From contig NZ_WBXN01000004.1 of the NCBI RefSeq assembly GCF_008973465.1, forward strand, positions 7,108,501 through 7,172,500: a stretch of 64,000 nt of DNA, read 5' to 3'. The stretch comes from Streptomyces sp. SS1-1. Lineage in GTDB: Bacteria > Actinomycetota > Actinomycetes > Streptomycetales > Streptomycetaceae. The notes under the pieces were generated by a model. That model was not told where the DNA came from, did not search any database, and saw nothing but the letters and a program-made list of their open reading frames with translations. The position numbers and the translations under genes are program-made. Of this stretch, positions 49,862 to 58,922 are shown in pieces (the stretch's first letter is position 1; the number at the start of each line of letters is the position of its first letter).

Positions 49862-52345
49862 TCAGCCCACGCGCACCCCGACGATGCAGGTGTCGTCGTC
49901 CGTGTCGGACCTGCTGTACGTGAGCAGCCGGTCCAGCTGCTGCTCCAGCGTCGGCGGCACCGTCCGCGCGGCCACCAGCAGCTGCGTCAGCGACTCCTCG
50001 ACGGACCGGTCCCGCCGCTCGATCAGGCCGTCCGTGTACATCAGCAGGGTGTCGTCGACGGCCAGCTGGACCTCGCCCTCCTCGTACGTCGCCTCCGGCA
50101 CGGCGCCCAGCAGCAGGCCCTTGACCAGCGGCAGCGGGCTGGCCTCGGTGCCGCGCACCAGGACGGGCGGCAGATGCCCGGCCCGGGCCCAGCGCAGCGT
50201 GTGCCGCTCCGGGTCGTACAGGGCGCACACCGCCGTCGCCGTGACCCCGCCCGTCAGATGGTGGACGACCATGTTGAGCCAGGACAGCAGCTGCGCGGGC
50301 CCGGCGCCCGTCACCGCGAGACCCCGCAGGGCGTTGCGCAGCACCACCATGCTGGTCGCGGCGTCTATGCCGTGCCCCGCGACGTCCCCGACGCACAGCA
50401 GCACCAGCCGCGACGGCAGCACGACCGCGTCGTACCAGTCGCCGCCCACCAGGTGCTGGGTCTCCGCCGGCCGGTAGCGCACCGCCACCCGCAGCCCCGG
50501 GGCGTCCAGCGGGGCCTGCGTGGGCGGCATGATCGCGTGCTGGAGCTGCAGGGCCAGCCGGTTGCGCTCGCTGGCCTGCTGCTCGGAGTGGGCGAGCTGG
50601 TCCCGCGTCGCGGCCAGCGCCACCTCCGTCCAGTGGTGCGCCGAGATGTCCTGGTAGGCGCCCCGGACGACGAACAGCCGGCCGTCGGTGTCCAGTTCCG
50701 GCTCGGCCACCACACGGATGTGCCGGGTCACGCCGTCCGGACGCTGCAGCCGGAACGCCGTCGAGGCGGGCCGCCCGTGGTGCAGCAGCGTGCGCAGGAA
50801 CCGCCCGATGGGCACCGCGTCGTCCGGGTGGGCGTGCGCCGGCAGGTTCTCCAGCGGGATCGGGCCGTCGGACGGCGGCTTGCCGTACAGGTCGTACAAC
50901 TGCCCGTTCCAGGTGATCTCACCGGTGATCAGGTTCTCCTCGAACCCGCCGATCCGGCCGAGGCGCTGCGCGTGCTGCAGGAGGCTCGCCAGCCGTGCCG
51001 TCTCGTCCTCCATGCGCCAGATCAGCAGGACACAGCCGCCGTGCCGGCTCGCGTGGATGTCCGCCACCGCCGCCAGCGGCACCTCGTCCACCAGCGCGGT
51101 CAGCCGCATCCGCCGGGCCCGGAACGGCTCACCCGTGGCGTAGACCCGCTCGACCTGGTCGAACAGCTCGCTCTCCCCGGCGGCCATCGGATACGCCTCC
51201 AGCAGCAGCGAACCGCTGACGACGCTCCGGGGACGGCCGCTCGGGTCCAGGAAACGGCTGTTGACGTGGTGGATGCGGAAGTCGACCAGCTCCCCGTCCG
51301 CGTCCAGGTACGGCAGCAGCACCAGCGCCGGATCGTGCAGGCCGTCGGCCAGGTCCATCAGCTCGGCCACGTCCGGCAGCACCCCCGGACGCCACTCGTC
51401 GCCCGCGCGGGGCGGCGTCGACGTCTCCAGCGTGTGCGCGCACAGCTCGGCCAGCGCCTCCACCTGCCGGACGATCTGCGGGGACTGCGGCTCGATCGGC
51501 CCCGGCCACACGATCTCCAGCACCCCGTGGATCCGGCCGCCCGTGCCCGCCGGTACGGCCGCCCGGCCGCCGTCCGGATGGACGTGCTGGCCGATGGAGG
51601 GCACCTGGGTGTCGGACAGACAGCCGATCCAGTGCCCGGAACGCTCACCCAGCCCACGCCGCGCCACGGTCGCCACGCCCGGCGGGACGTACCGCCAGCG
51701 CCCCGCCTCCGCCGCCGAGAACCCGGCGCTGCCCGCCAGGGTCAGCGAGCCGTCGGAGCCCAGCGCCCAGATGGCCACGGCCTCCGCGCCGATCGGCCGC
51801 AGCGCGTGCTCCATCAGCGACTCGGCCACGGCCTGCGCGTCGTGGGCGGCCAGCGCACCGCTCTCGGCGGCCCGCAGCCGCACCGCGGAGGACGCGTCGG
51901 CGTCCCCCGCGCCACCGGCCGTGCTCGCGAGGAACGCGTTGGTGACCTCCGCGACCCGGTCCCGTGCCGCCTGGTTGATGACCTCGACGGCGAACGCCAA
52001 CGGGGACATGCCCGCCTGCTCGGTCAGCTCGGCGAGCTGGCGGGCCGCCTGCGCGGGACCGCATCCCAGCCGCTCCACGAGGATGCCCTTGGCCAGCTCG
52101 ATCAGGGCCCGCCCGTCCGCCTCGGCGTGCGCCTCCCGCACCTCCCGGCGCAGCCGCTCCACCGTCACCGCGAGTCTGCCGACGGGGGAGCGCTGGACGT
52201 CGTCGGCGTCCCCGGCCGCCACCTCGACCTCCGCGAGGTCGTCGTCGGGGACGGCCAGGGTGCCGTGCCCCGCGTCGGGCGGCAGCGGCTCGGTGCCGGG
52301 AGCGCCGGTGGACTCCGGCTCGGTCGGCTGAAGAGGATGGCTCAC
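49862..52345 (-). CDS. ANTAR-GAF-PAS-SpoIIE serine phosphatase
   Basis: 827 residues. An ANTAR-like helical domain lies at about 55-130 (ALIELAKGILVERLGCGPAQAARQLAELTEQ). A GAF domain (about 150-290) and a PAS-like region (about 330-560) follow, then a SpoIIE/PP2C catalytic domain (about 600-825) with VGGDWYDAVVL, VGDVAGHGIDAA, LMYTDGLIERRD and DTDDDTCIVGV. ANTAR domains usually bind RNA, so this may link RNA signalling to dephosphorylation of a STAS partner. No HATPase or sigma factor lies beside it. Downstream of the hybrid kinase by 76 bp on the same strand. GTG 52345 chosen by frame. Confidence 0.82.
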   Translation of the reverse strand: MSHPLQPTEPESTGAPGTEPLPPDAGHGTLAVPDDDLAEVEVAAGDADDVQRSPVGRLAVTVERLRREVREAHAEADGRALIELAKGILVERLGCGPAQAARQLAELTEQAGMSPLAFAVEVINQAARDRVAEVTNAFLASTAGGAGDADASSAVRLRAAESGALAAHDAQAVAESLMEHALRPIGAEAVAIWALGSDGSLTLAGSAGFSAAEAGRWRYVPPGVATVARRGLGERSGHWIGCLSDTQVPSIGQHVHPDGGRAAVPAGTGGRIHGVLEIVWPGPIEPQSPQIVRQVEALAELCAHTLETSTPPRAGDEWRPGVLPDVAELMDLADGLHDPALVLLPYLDADGELVDFRIHHVNSRFLDPSGRPRSVVSGSLLLEAYPMAAGESELFDQVERVYATGEPFRARRMRLTALVDEVPLAAVADIHASRHGGCVLLIWRMEDETARLASLLQHAQRLGRIGGFEENLITGEITWNGQLYDLYGKPPSDGPIPLENLPAHAHPDDAVPIGRFLRTLLHHGRPASTAFRLQRPDGVTRHIRVVAEPELDTDGRLFVVRGAYQDISAHHWTEVALAATRDQLAHSEQQASERNRLALQLQHAIMPPTQAPLDAPGLRVAVRYRPAETQHLVGGDWYDAVVLPSRLVLLCVGDVAGHGIDAATSMVVLRNALRGLAVTGAGPAQLLSWLNMVVHHLTGGVTATAVCALYDPERHTLRWARAGHLPPVLVRGTEASPLPLVKGLLLGAVPEATYEEGEVQLAVDDTLLMYTDGLIERRDRSVEESLTQLLVAARTVPPTLEQQLDRLLTYSRSDTDDDTCIVGVRVG

Positions 52346-52421
52346 GGTGGACCTGTTCGTCGGCGGGGACGTCCGGGGACGCCGGGCGGTCGGCTGGTGC
52401 GCGCGGCGGTACGACCGCCCG

Positions 52422-55400
52422 TCAGGGCGACAGCCAGCGCTGGACGCGACCGATGAGGTCGTTGGTGTCCACGGGCTTGGTGACGTAGTCGTTCGCCCCG
52501 GACGCCAGGCTCTTCTCCTGGTCGCCCGGCATCGCCTTCGCGGTGACGGCGATGATCGGCAGATCCGCGTACTGCGGCATCGCACGGATCTCGGCGGTCG
52601 CCGTGTAGCCGTCCATCTCCGGCATCATCACGTCCATCAGGACCAGCGAGACGTCCGGGTGGGCGAGCAGCGTCTCGATGCCCCGGCGGCCGTTGTCGGC
52701 GTGCAGGACCTGGAAGCCGTGCAGCTCCAGCGCCCCGCTCAGCGCGAACAGGTTGCGCGCGTCGTCGTCCACCACCAGCACCGTACGGCCCGCGAACGCG
52801 CTGTCGACGACCTGGGTGATGGCGTGCTGCGGCTCCTCGGGACGCACCAGCTGGAGCACGTCCCCCGGCTCCTCGGCCGACAGGTGCAGCGTGATGCGCT
52901 CGCGCAGCTCGTCCAGGCTGGACAGGAAGTCCAGCGGCCGGCCGCTCGCCCGGGAGCGCAGCGCCTGCTCCTGCGCCTGGTCCACGTGGTGACCGGTGTG
53001 CACCAGCACCGGCACGCTCGCCAGCGCCGAGTCGCCCTCCATGGCCTGCAGCAGCCGCGCCCCCTCCTCGTCGGCCATGCCGAGCTCGAGGACGACGCAG
53101 TGGCAGGGCTCGGCGGCCAGGGTGCTCGCCGCCTCCTGCGCCCCGACGGCCGTGATGATGTCGATCGCGCCGAGCCGGTCGTCGGCGTCCGGCGCGATGT
53201 CCGCGACGGCGCGCTCGGCGACCAGCGAGAGCAGGCCGCGGGTGCGGCCCTCCACGACGAGCAGCCGGCGTCTGCGCTGCTCGGGCGCCTTCACGGACGA
53301 CGCCTCCGAGGCCGCGGCCGGCGGCAGCTCCGCCGCCTTGTCCTGCTGCTCCAGAGCCCGGGCCGTTCCGTCGAGCATGCCCTCGAAGTCGGCCCGCGCG
53401 ACGGGCAGGTAGAGGGTGAACGTGCTGCCCTGGCCGGGGGTGGACTCCACCATGACCGCGCCGCCGAGCAGATGCGCGATCTCCCGGGTGATGGACAGCC
53501 CCAGGCCGGTGCCGCCGTACTTGCGGCTCGTCGTGCCGTCCGCCTGCTGGAACGCCCCGAAGATCGTCTCCAGTTGCTGCTTGGGGATGCCGATGCCGGT
53601 GTCCTTGACCCGGAACGCCACGACCGGGCCGCCCCGCAGGACCCCCATCGGCACCTCGAGGTCCGCGGCCGGCTCGATCCGCAGCTCGACACCGCCCTGC
53701 TCGGTGAACTTCACCGCGTTGGACAGCAGGTTGCGCAGCACCTGCCGCAGCCGGGAGCCGTCCGTGAGCAGATCGGCCGGTGTGCCCGGCGCGGTCGCCA
53801 CGGTGAACTCCAGGCTCTTCTGCGTCGTCATCGGGCGGAACGTCGCCTCGACGTACTCCAGCAGCTCGCGCAGCGGGACCCGCTCCGGCGTGACGTCCAT
53901 CTTGCCCGCCTCGACCTTCGACAGATCGAGGATGTCGTTGATCAGCTGGAGCAGGTCCGAACCGGCGGAGTGGATGATGCCCGCGTACTCCACCTGCTTC
54001 GGCGTGAGGTTGCGCGACGGGTTCTGCGCCAGCAACTGGGCCAGGATCAGCAGGCTGTTGAGCGGGGTGCGCAGCTCGTGGCTCATGTTCGCCAGGAACT
54101 CCGACTTGTACTTGGAGGCCAGCGCCAGCTCCTGGGCGCGGGTCTCCAGCTCCTGACGGGCCTGCTCGATCTGGAGGTTCTTCGCCTCGATGTCGCGGTT
54201 CTGCGAGGCCAGCAGGGACGCCTTCTCCTCCAGCTCCGCGTTGGAGCGCTGGAGTTCGTCCTGCTGCACCTGCAACTCCTCGGAGCGCTCCTGGAGTTCG
54301 GCCGTCAGGCGCTGCGACTCCTCCAGCAGCTCGTCGGTGCGCGCGTTGGCCACGATGGTGTTCAGGTTGACGCCGATGGTCGGCATGAGCTGGGCCAGGA
54401 AGTCCTGGTGGATCTGGGTGAAGCGGGTGACCGAGGCCAGCTCGATCACGCCGAGCACCTGGTCCTCGACCACGATCGGCAGCACCACCAGGGCGCGCGG
54501 GACCGTCTGCCCGAGGGCGGAGGAGATGGTCACGTAGTCCGCCGGCAGCTCCTCGACGCTGACGGTACGGCGGTTGCGGGCCGCCTGCCCGAGCAGCGAG
54601 CGGCCCACCCGGATGCGCTCCGGCCGGTCGGTGGCGTCGGGGTAGCCGTACGACCCCACGAGCCGCAGCTCCGGGCCGCGGTCGGTGTCCTCGGCCGCGT
54701 AGAAGGCGCCGTACTGCGCGGAGACCAGCGGGGCGAGCTCGTCCATGATGAGCTCGGCGACGACCGGCAGGTCCCGGTGGCCCTGCATCAGACCGGAGAT
54801 CCGGGCCAGGTTGGTCTTCAGCCAGTCCTGCTCCTGGTTGGCGCGCGTGGTCTCCCGCAGCGAGCCCACCATGGAGTTGATGTTGTCCTTCAGCTCGGCG
54901 ACCTCGCCGGACGCCTCCACGGTGATCGAGCGGGTCAGGTCGCCCTCGGCGACCGCGCTGGCCACCTCGGCGATGGCCCGGACCTGGCGGGTCAGGTTCC
55001 CCGCCAGCTCGTTGACGTTCTCCGTCAGCCGCTTCCAGGTGCCCTCGACGCCCTCGACCTCCGCCTGGCCGCCGAGCCGGCCCTCGCTGCCGACCTCGCG
55101 GGCGACACGGGTGACCTCGGCGGCGAACGACGACAGCTGGTCGACCATCGTGTTGATGGTGGTCTTGAGCTCCAGGATCTCGCCGCGGGCGTCGACGTCG
55201 ATCTTCTTCGACAGGTCGCCGTTGGCCACCGCCGTCGTCACCAGGGCGATGTTGCGGACCTGACCGGTCAGGTTGTTCGCCATCGAGTTGACGTTGTCGG
55301 TGAGGTCCTTCCAGGTGCCGGCCACGTTCGGCACGTGCGCCTGGCCGCCGAGGCGTCCCTCGGTGCCGACCTCGCGGGCGACACGGGTGACCTCGTCGGC

Positions 55401-56690
55401 GAACGCGGACAGCGTGTCGACCATCGTGTTGATGACGTCCGCGAGGGCCGCGACCTCGCCCTTGGCCTCGACGGTGATCTTCTGCGACAGGTCGCCGCGC
55501 GCGACCGCCGTGGCGACCTTCGCGATCGAGCGGACCTGACCGGTCAGGTTGGACGCCATCACGTTGACGTTGTCCGTGAGGTCCTTCCAGGTGCCCGAGA
55601 CGCCCCGGACGATGGCCTGCCCGCCGAGGTTGCCCTCGGTGCCGACCTCGCGGGCGACGCGGGTGACCTCGTCGGCGAAGGCGGAGAGCTGGTCGACCAT
55701 CGTGTTGATGGTGGTCTTGAGCTCCAGGATCTCGCCGCGCGCGTCCACGGTGATCTTCTGGGAGAGGTCGCCCTGCGCGACCGCCGTGGCGACCTGGGCG
55801 ACGTTGCGGACCTGCGCGGTGAGGTTGCCCGCCATGAAGTTCACGGAGTCCGTGAGGTCCCGCCAGGTGCCCTTGACGCCCTTGACGTCCGCCTGCCCGC
55901 CGAGCCGGCCCTCGGTGCCGACCTCGCGGGCGACGCGGGTGACCTCGTCACCGAAGGCGGAGAGCTGGTCGACCATCGTGTTGATGGTGTTCTTCAGCTG
56001 GAGGATCTCGCCGCGCGCGTCGACGGTGATCTTCTGCGAGAGGTCGCCCTGCGCGACCGCCGTCGTCACCTGGGCGATGTTGCGGACCTGGGACGTCAGG
56101 TTGCCCGCCATGAAGTTGACCGAGTCGGTCAGGTCGCGCCACACACCGCCGACGCCGGGCACCTGGGCCTGGCCGCCGAGCCGGCCCTCGCTGCCGACCT
56201 CGCGGGCGACGCGGGTGACCTCGTCGGCGAACGCGGACAGCTGGTCGACCATCGTGTTGACGGTCTCCTTCAGCTGGAGGATCTCGCCCCGCGCCGGCAC
56301 GTCGACCTTCTGCGACAGATCGCCCTTGGCGACCGCCGTGGCGACCTGCGCGATGTCACGCACCTGGGTGGTGAGGTTGCCCGCCATGGCGTTGACGGAG
56401 TCGGTGAGGTCCGCCCAGGTGCCCGAGACACCGGGCACCTCCGCCTGGCCGCCCAGGGTGCCCTCGGTGCCGACCTCGCGCGCCACCCGCGTCACCTCGG
56501 AGGTGAACACGGACAGCTGGTCGACCATGCCGTTGAACACGTTGGCGATGTCGCCGAGCAGGCCCTCGCCGTCGGACGGCAGCCGGGTGCCGAAATCGCC
56601 GTCGCGAACGGCGGTCAGACCGGCCAGCAGCTGCCGCAGCTCCTGCTCACCCGGGCCGGTCTCGACGGCCTCGGTCGTCTTGCTCGTCAT
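52422..56690 (-). CDS. Soluble multi-HAMP hybrid histidine kinase
   Basis: 1422 residues, no membrane segment. Seven HAMP units fill about residues 30-590: one initial, then six 92-residue repeats each containing EVTRVAREVG and GDLSQK-like text. A GAF domain follows (about 625-760), then a coiled-coil (LQERSEELQVQQDELQRS). The HisKA has His871 in MSHELRTPLNSLL, followed by an HATPase (VKDTGIGIPKQ; GGTGLGLSI). Two receivers end it: the first has Glu1202 where Asp is expected (LELGMADEEG), the second an intact Asp1353 (LMDVMMPEMDG). Architecture resembles fungal Nik1 osmosensors. ATG 56690 follows GAGGG. It precedes the SpoIIE phosphatase gene. Confidence 0.88.
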   Translation of the reverse strand: MTSKTTEAVETGPGEQELRQLLAGLTAVRDGDFGTRLPSDGEGLLGDIANVFNGMVDQLSVFTSEVTRVAREVGTEGTLGGQAEVPGVSGTWADLTDSVNAMAGNLTTQVRDIAQVATAVAKGDLSQKVDVPARGEILQLKETVNTMVDQLSAFADEVTRVAREVGSEGRLGGQAQVPGVGGVWRDLTDSVNFMAGNLTSQVRNIAQVTTAVAQGDLSQKITVDARGEILQLKNTINTMVDQLSAFGDEVTRVAREVGTEGRLGGQADVKGVKGTWRDLTDSVNFMAGNLTAQVRNVAQVATAVAQGDLSQKITVDARGEILELKTTINTMVDQLSAFADEVTRVAREVGTEGNLGGQAIVRGVSGTWKDLTDNVNVMASNLTGQVRSIAKVATAVARGDLSQKITVEAKGEVAALADVINTMVDTLSAFADEVTRVAREVGTEGRLGGQAHVPNVAGTWKDLTDNVNSMANNLTGQVRNIALVTTAVANGDLSKKIDVDARGEILELKTTINTMVDQLSSFAAEVTRVAREVGSEGRLGGQAEVEGVEGTWKRLTENVNELAGNLTRQVRAIAEVASAVAEGDLTRSITVEASGEVAELKDNINSMVGSLRETTRANQEQDWLKTNLARISGLMQGHRDLPVVAELIMDELAPLVSAQYGAFYAAEDTDRGPELRLVGSYGYPDATDRPERIRVGRSLLGQAARNRRTVSVEELPADYVTISSALGQTVPRALVVLPIVVEDQVLGVIELASVTRFTQIHQDFLAQLMPTIGVNLNTIVANARTDELLEESQRLTAELQERSEELQVQQDELQRSNAELEEKASLLASQNRDIEAKNLQIEQARQELETRAQELALASKYKSEFLANMSHELRTPLNSLLILAQLLAQNPSRNLTPKQVEYAGIIHSAGSDLLQLINDILDLSKVEAGKMDVTPERVPLRELLEYVEATFRPMTTQKSLEFTVATAPGTPADLLTDGSRLRQVLRNLLSNAVKFTEQGGVELRIEPAADLEVPMGVLRGGPVVAFRVKDTGIGIPKQQLETIFGAFQQADGTTSRKYGGTGLGLSITREIAHLLGGAVMVESTPGQGSTFTLYLPVARADFEGMLDGTARALEQQDKAAELPPAAASEASSVKAPEQRRRRLLVVEGRTRGLLSLVAERAVADIAPDADDRLGAIDIITAVGAQEAASTLAAEPCHCVVLELGMADEEGARLLQAMEGDSALASVPVLVHTGHHVDQAQEQALRSRASGRPLDFLSSLDELRERITLHLSAEEPGDVLQLVRPEEPQHAITQVVDSAFAGRTVLVVDDDARNLFALSGALELHGFQVLHADNGRRGIETLLAHPDVSLVLMDVMMPEMDGYTATAEIRAMPQYADLPIIAVTAKAMPGDQEKSLASGANDYVTKPVDTNDLIGRVQRWLSP

Positions 56691-57103
56691 GCGCACCCTC
56701 GTTCCGCTCCCCAAGAGCCCCCGCACCGAGGACTCGGAACCGCGCCGGCCCTGTGAAGGGCCTGGTCACCAGCCGGTTTCCGCAGTTCGCGGAGACCCGC
56801 TGGAGGAAAAGATCCGGTGAAGGTTAACTCAGTTGCCGGGCGACAACAAAAGCCGGATCCCGCAGTTCCGGCGGGCCGGAATCGAGGGCCGTGAAGAGGT
56901 GTGAAAAGCGTTCGGCGCGGTACACGGAAGGTTTTGCCGCAGGGGAGTCCCCGGCATTCCGGGTGGGTGGTTCTTGAGGTTTCCCGGGGCGGGTAAGGCC
57001 CCGGGAAACCCAAGAGGCTGTGGTCCCAACCTCCCGGCCTCCCGAGTAGCCAGCCGGGAGATGTCTCACACGGCGGTCGCGTGTCCCGGTGCGCGCGCTC
57101 CCC
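56691..57103. promoter_or_regulatory. Gene-free region with kinase promoter and two hairpins
   Basis: 413 bp. No credible gene. Hairpin 56973-57014 has a 13-bp core stem plus an outer CTTG/CAAG, and 57031-57060 has 8-bp arms (CTCCCGGC/GCCGGGAG). Both are downstream of the leftward ABC permease stop and should terminate it. A small TCCGC-agttc-GCGGA inverted repeat at 56779-56793 lies in the kinase promoter region. Confidence 0.7.
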
Positions 57104-57940
57104 TCACCCCTTGACCGCGCCCGACGTCAGCCCCTGGACGATGTGGCGGCTGGCGAAGGCGAACAGCAGCATGGTGGGCAGGATCGTGAGCACGGCCGCC
57201 GCCGACATCGAGCCCCAGTCGATGTTGAAGCTGGAGATGAACCCGTTCAGCGCCGTCGGCACCGTCTTGTTCGCGTCGCTGTTCATCAGCGTCACCGACA
57301 GGAAGAGCTCGTTCCAGCAGTTCACGAAGTTGAAGATGAACGCGGCGACGATGCCCGGCCGCATCACCGGCAGCAGCACCCGGAACAGCGCCGAGAACCG
57401 CGACAGGCCGTCGATCATGGCGGCCTCCTCCAGGGCGTCCGGGATGTTCTCGAAGAACCCCCGCAGCATCACCGTGCAGAACGGGATGCACACCGCGATG
57501 TAGACGAGGATCAGCCCGAAGCGGTTGTCGACCAGGCGCAAGTCCGTCATCAGCAGGTACAGCGGGCCCAGGGCGATGAACGACGGGATCATCTGGGTCA
57601 CCAGCGCCGCCATGAGCAGCGCCGACTTGGTGCGGAACTCGAAGCGGGCCAGCACATACGCCGAGAGCATGGAGATCGCCGTCGCGGTCGCCCCGGCCAC
57701 CAGCGAGACGATCAGGCTGTTGGTCAGGTACGTCCCGAAGTCCGCCGTGCCGAACAGACCGCTGTAGTTCTCCAGCGAGAAGTGCTCGGGCCAGTACGCC
57801 AGCGGGAAGTGGAAGATGTCCCCGGGCGCCTTCAGCGAGGTCACGGCGATCCAGTAGAGCGGGAAGACGGTGAAGAGCAGCCACCCGCCGAGGAAGACGA
57901 ACTTGACGGCCCGGCCGGCCGTGGACTCCTTGCCGATCAC
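57104..57940 (-). CDS. Sugar-type ABC permease, MalG-like
   Basis: 278 residues, six membrane helices. The cytoplasmic EAA loop reads EEAAMIDGLSRFSALFRVLLPVMRPGI. The N-terminal YWIAVTSLKAPGD and late FNFVNCWNELFLSV are typical of the CUT1 family. The ATG overlaps the MalF-like stop. Fourth gene of the aminotransferase-led operon; no ATPase gene is present, so it probably uses the shared MsiK ATPase as many Streptomyces importers do. Confidence 0.9.
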   Translation of the reverse strand: MIGKESTAGRAVKFVFLGGWLLFTVFPLYWIAVTSLKAPGDIFHFPLAYWPEHFSLENYSGLFGTADFGTYLTNSLIVSLVAGATATAISMLSAYVLARFEFRTKSALLMAALVTQMIPSFIALGPLYLLMTDLRLVDNRFGLILVYIAVCIPFCTVMLRGFFENIPDALEEAAMIDGLSRFSALFRVLLPVMRPGIVAAFIFNFVNCWNELFLSVTLMNSDANKTVPTALNGFISSFNIDWGSMSAAAVLTILPTMLLFAFASRHIVQGLTSGAVKG

Positions 57941-58920
57941 GCCCTCGCCCCCTTCTTCTCACGCGTGGCCATCAGGAAGAACACGGCGAACACCAGCAGC
58001 GCGGCCACCACGAGGAGGCCGAGCGCGGACGCCCTGCCGTAGTCGCCCTGCTGAGTGATCTTGATCATCCAGGTGGTCACGATGTGCGTCTCGTTGTTCG
58101 GGCCGCCGCCGGTCATGCCGAAGATCAGGTCCGGGAAGTTGAAGATCCAGATCACCCGCAGCAGCACGGTCAGCGCCAGCGTGGTGCGGATGTAGGGAAT
58201 GGTGATCCGGAACAGCGTGCGCGCCTTGCCGGCGCCGTCCAGTGCGGCCGCCTCGTACAGCTCGTCGGGGATCGACTGGAGCGCGGCCAGGATCATGATC
58301 GCGAAGAAGGTGACGCCGTACCAGACGTTCGCGACGAGCACCGCGACCATCGCCGTGTCCGGGTCCGCCAGCCAGGCGATCGGCTCGTCGATCAGACCGG
58401 CCTTCTGCAGCAGGTCGTTCACGACGCCGAACTCGCTGTTGAACATCCAGCGGAACAGGATGCCGATGAGGAACCCGGAGATCGCCCACGGGAAGAAGAT
58501 CAGCGCCTGGTACAGCCCGCGGAGGACGAAGCGGCGGCGCAGCCACAGCGCGAGCGCGAAGCCGATCACCAGCTGCGGGACGATCGAACCGACCACCCAC
58601 ACGGCGGTGTTGCCGAGGACGGTCCCCCAGGCGGGGTCGGCGAAGACGTCGGCGAAGTTCCGCAGCCCGATCCAGGAGGTGTCGGTGAGGTCGGTCAGCT
58701 TCCAGTTGCGGAAGGCCATCTGGCCGCCCGCGACCATGGGGTAGTAGGTGAAGACCGCCACGAACAGGGCGGCGGGGGCCATATAGGCGGCGATGGCGAG
58801 GCCGCGCCGCGTGGTGAACTCCCGCTTGCGGCGGCCCCCGCGGGGGAGACCTCCCTTGCGGGAGGCCGCCCCCTCGGCCGGCGCCGCGGTCTTCGACGGC
58901 GTGGTGGACGTGACCGGCAT
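57937..58920 (-). CDS. Sugar-type ABC permease, MalF-like
   Basis: 327 residues. N-terminal basic cytoplasmic stretch, then six helices. Coupling loop is YEAAALDGAGKARTLFRITIPYIRTTL, and IWIFNFPDLIFGMTGGGPNNET is the CUT1 hallmark. ATG 58920 lies 3 bp after the binding-protein stop. Partner of the MalG-like permease. Confidence 0.9.
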   Translation of the reverse strand: MPVTSTTPSKTAAPAEGAASRKGGLPRGGRRKREFTTRRGLAIAAYMAPAALFVAVFTYYPMVAGGQMAFRNWKLTDLTDTSWIGLRNFADVFADPAWGTVLGNTAVWVVGSIVPQLVIGFALALWLRRRFVLRGLYQALIFFPWAISGFLIGILFRWMFNSEFGVVNDLLQKAGLIDEPIAWLADPDTAMVAVLVANVWYGVTFFAIMILAALQSIPDELYEAAALDGAGKARTLFRITIPYIRTTLALTVLLRVIWIFNFPDLIFGMTGGGPNNETHIVTTWMIKITQQGDYGRASALGLLVVAALLVFAVFFLMATREKKGARA

Positions 58921-58922
58921 GT

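Noticed and set aside
54900..56600. Tandem DNA repeat element of 276 bp
   Set aside because: It is the coding of in-frame HAMP domains, not a separate repeat.
52347..56756. 4.4-kb open frame on the plus strand opposite the multi-HAMP kinase
   Set aside because: Product is low-complexity Arg/Gly/Val/Leu text that mirrors the kinase repeats; the opposite strand has clear HAMP, HisKA and receiver motifs. GC-rich third positions keep the antisense frame open.
56687..57069. Short minus-strand ORFs between kinase and permease
   Set aside because: Pro/Arg-rich, poor ribosome sites, and overlap strong hairpins; treated as non-coding.
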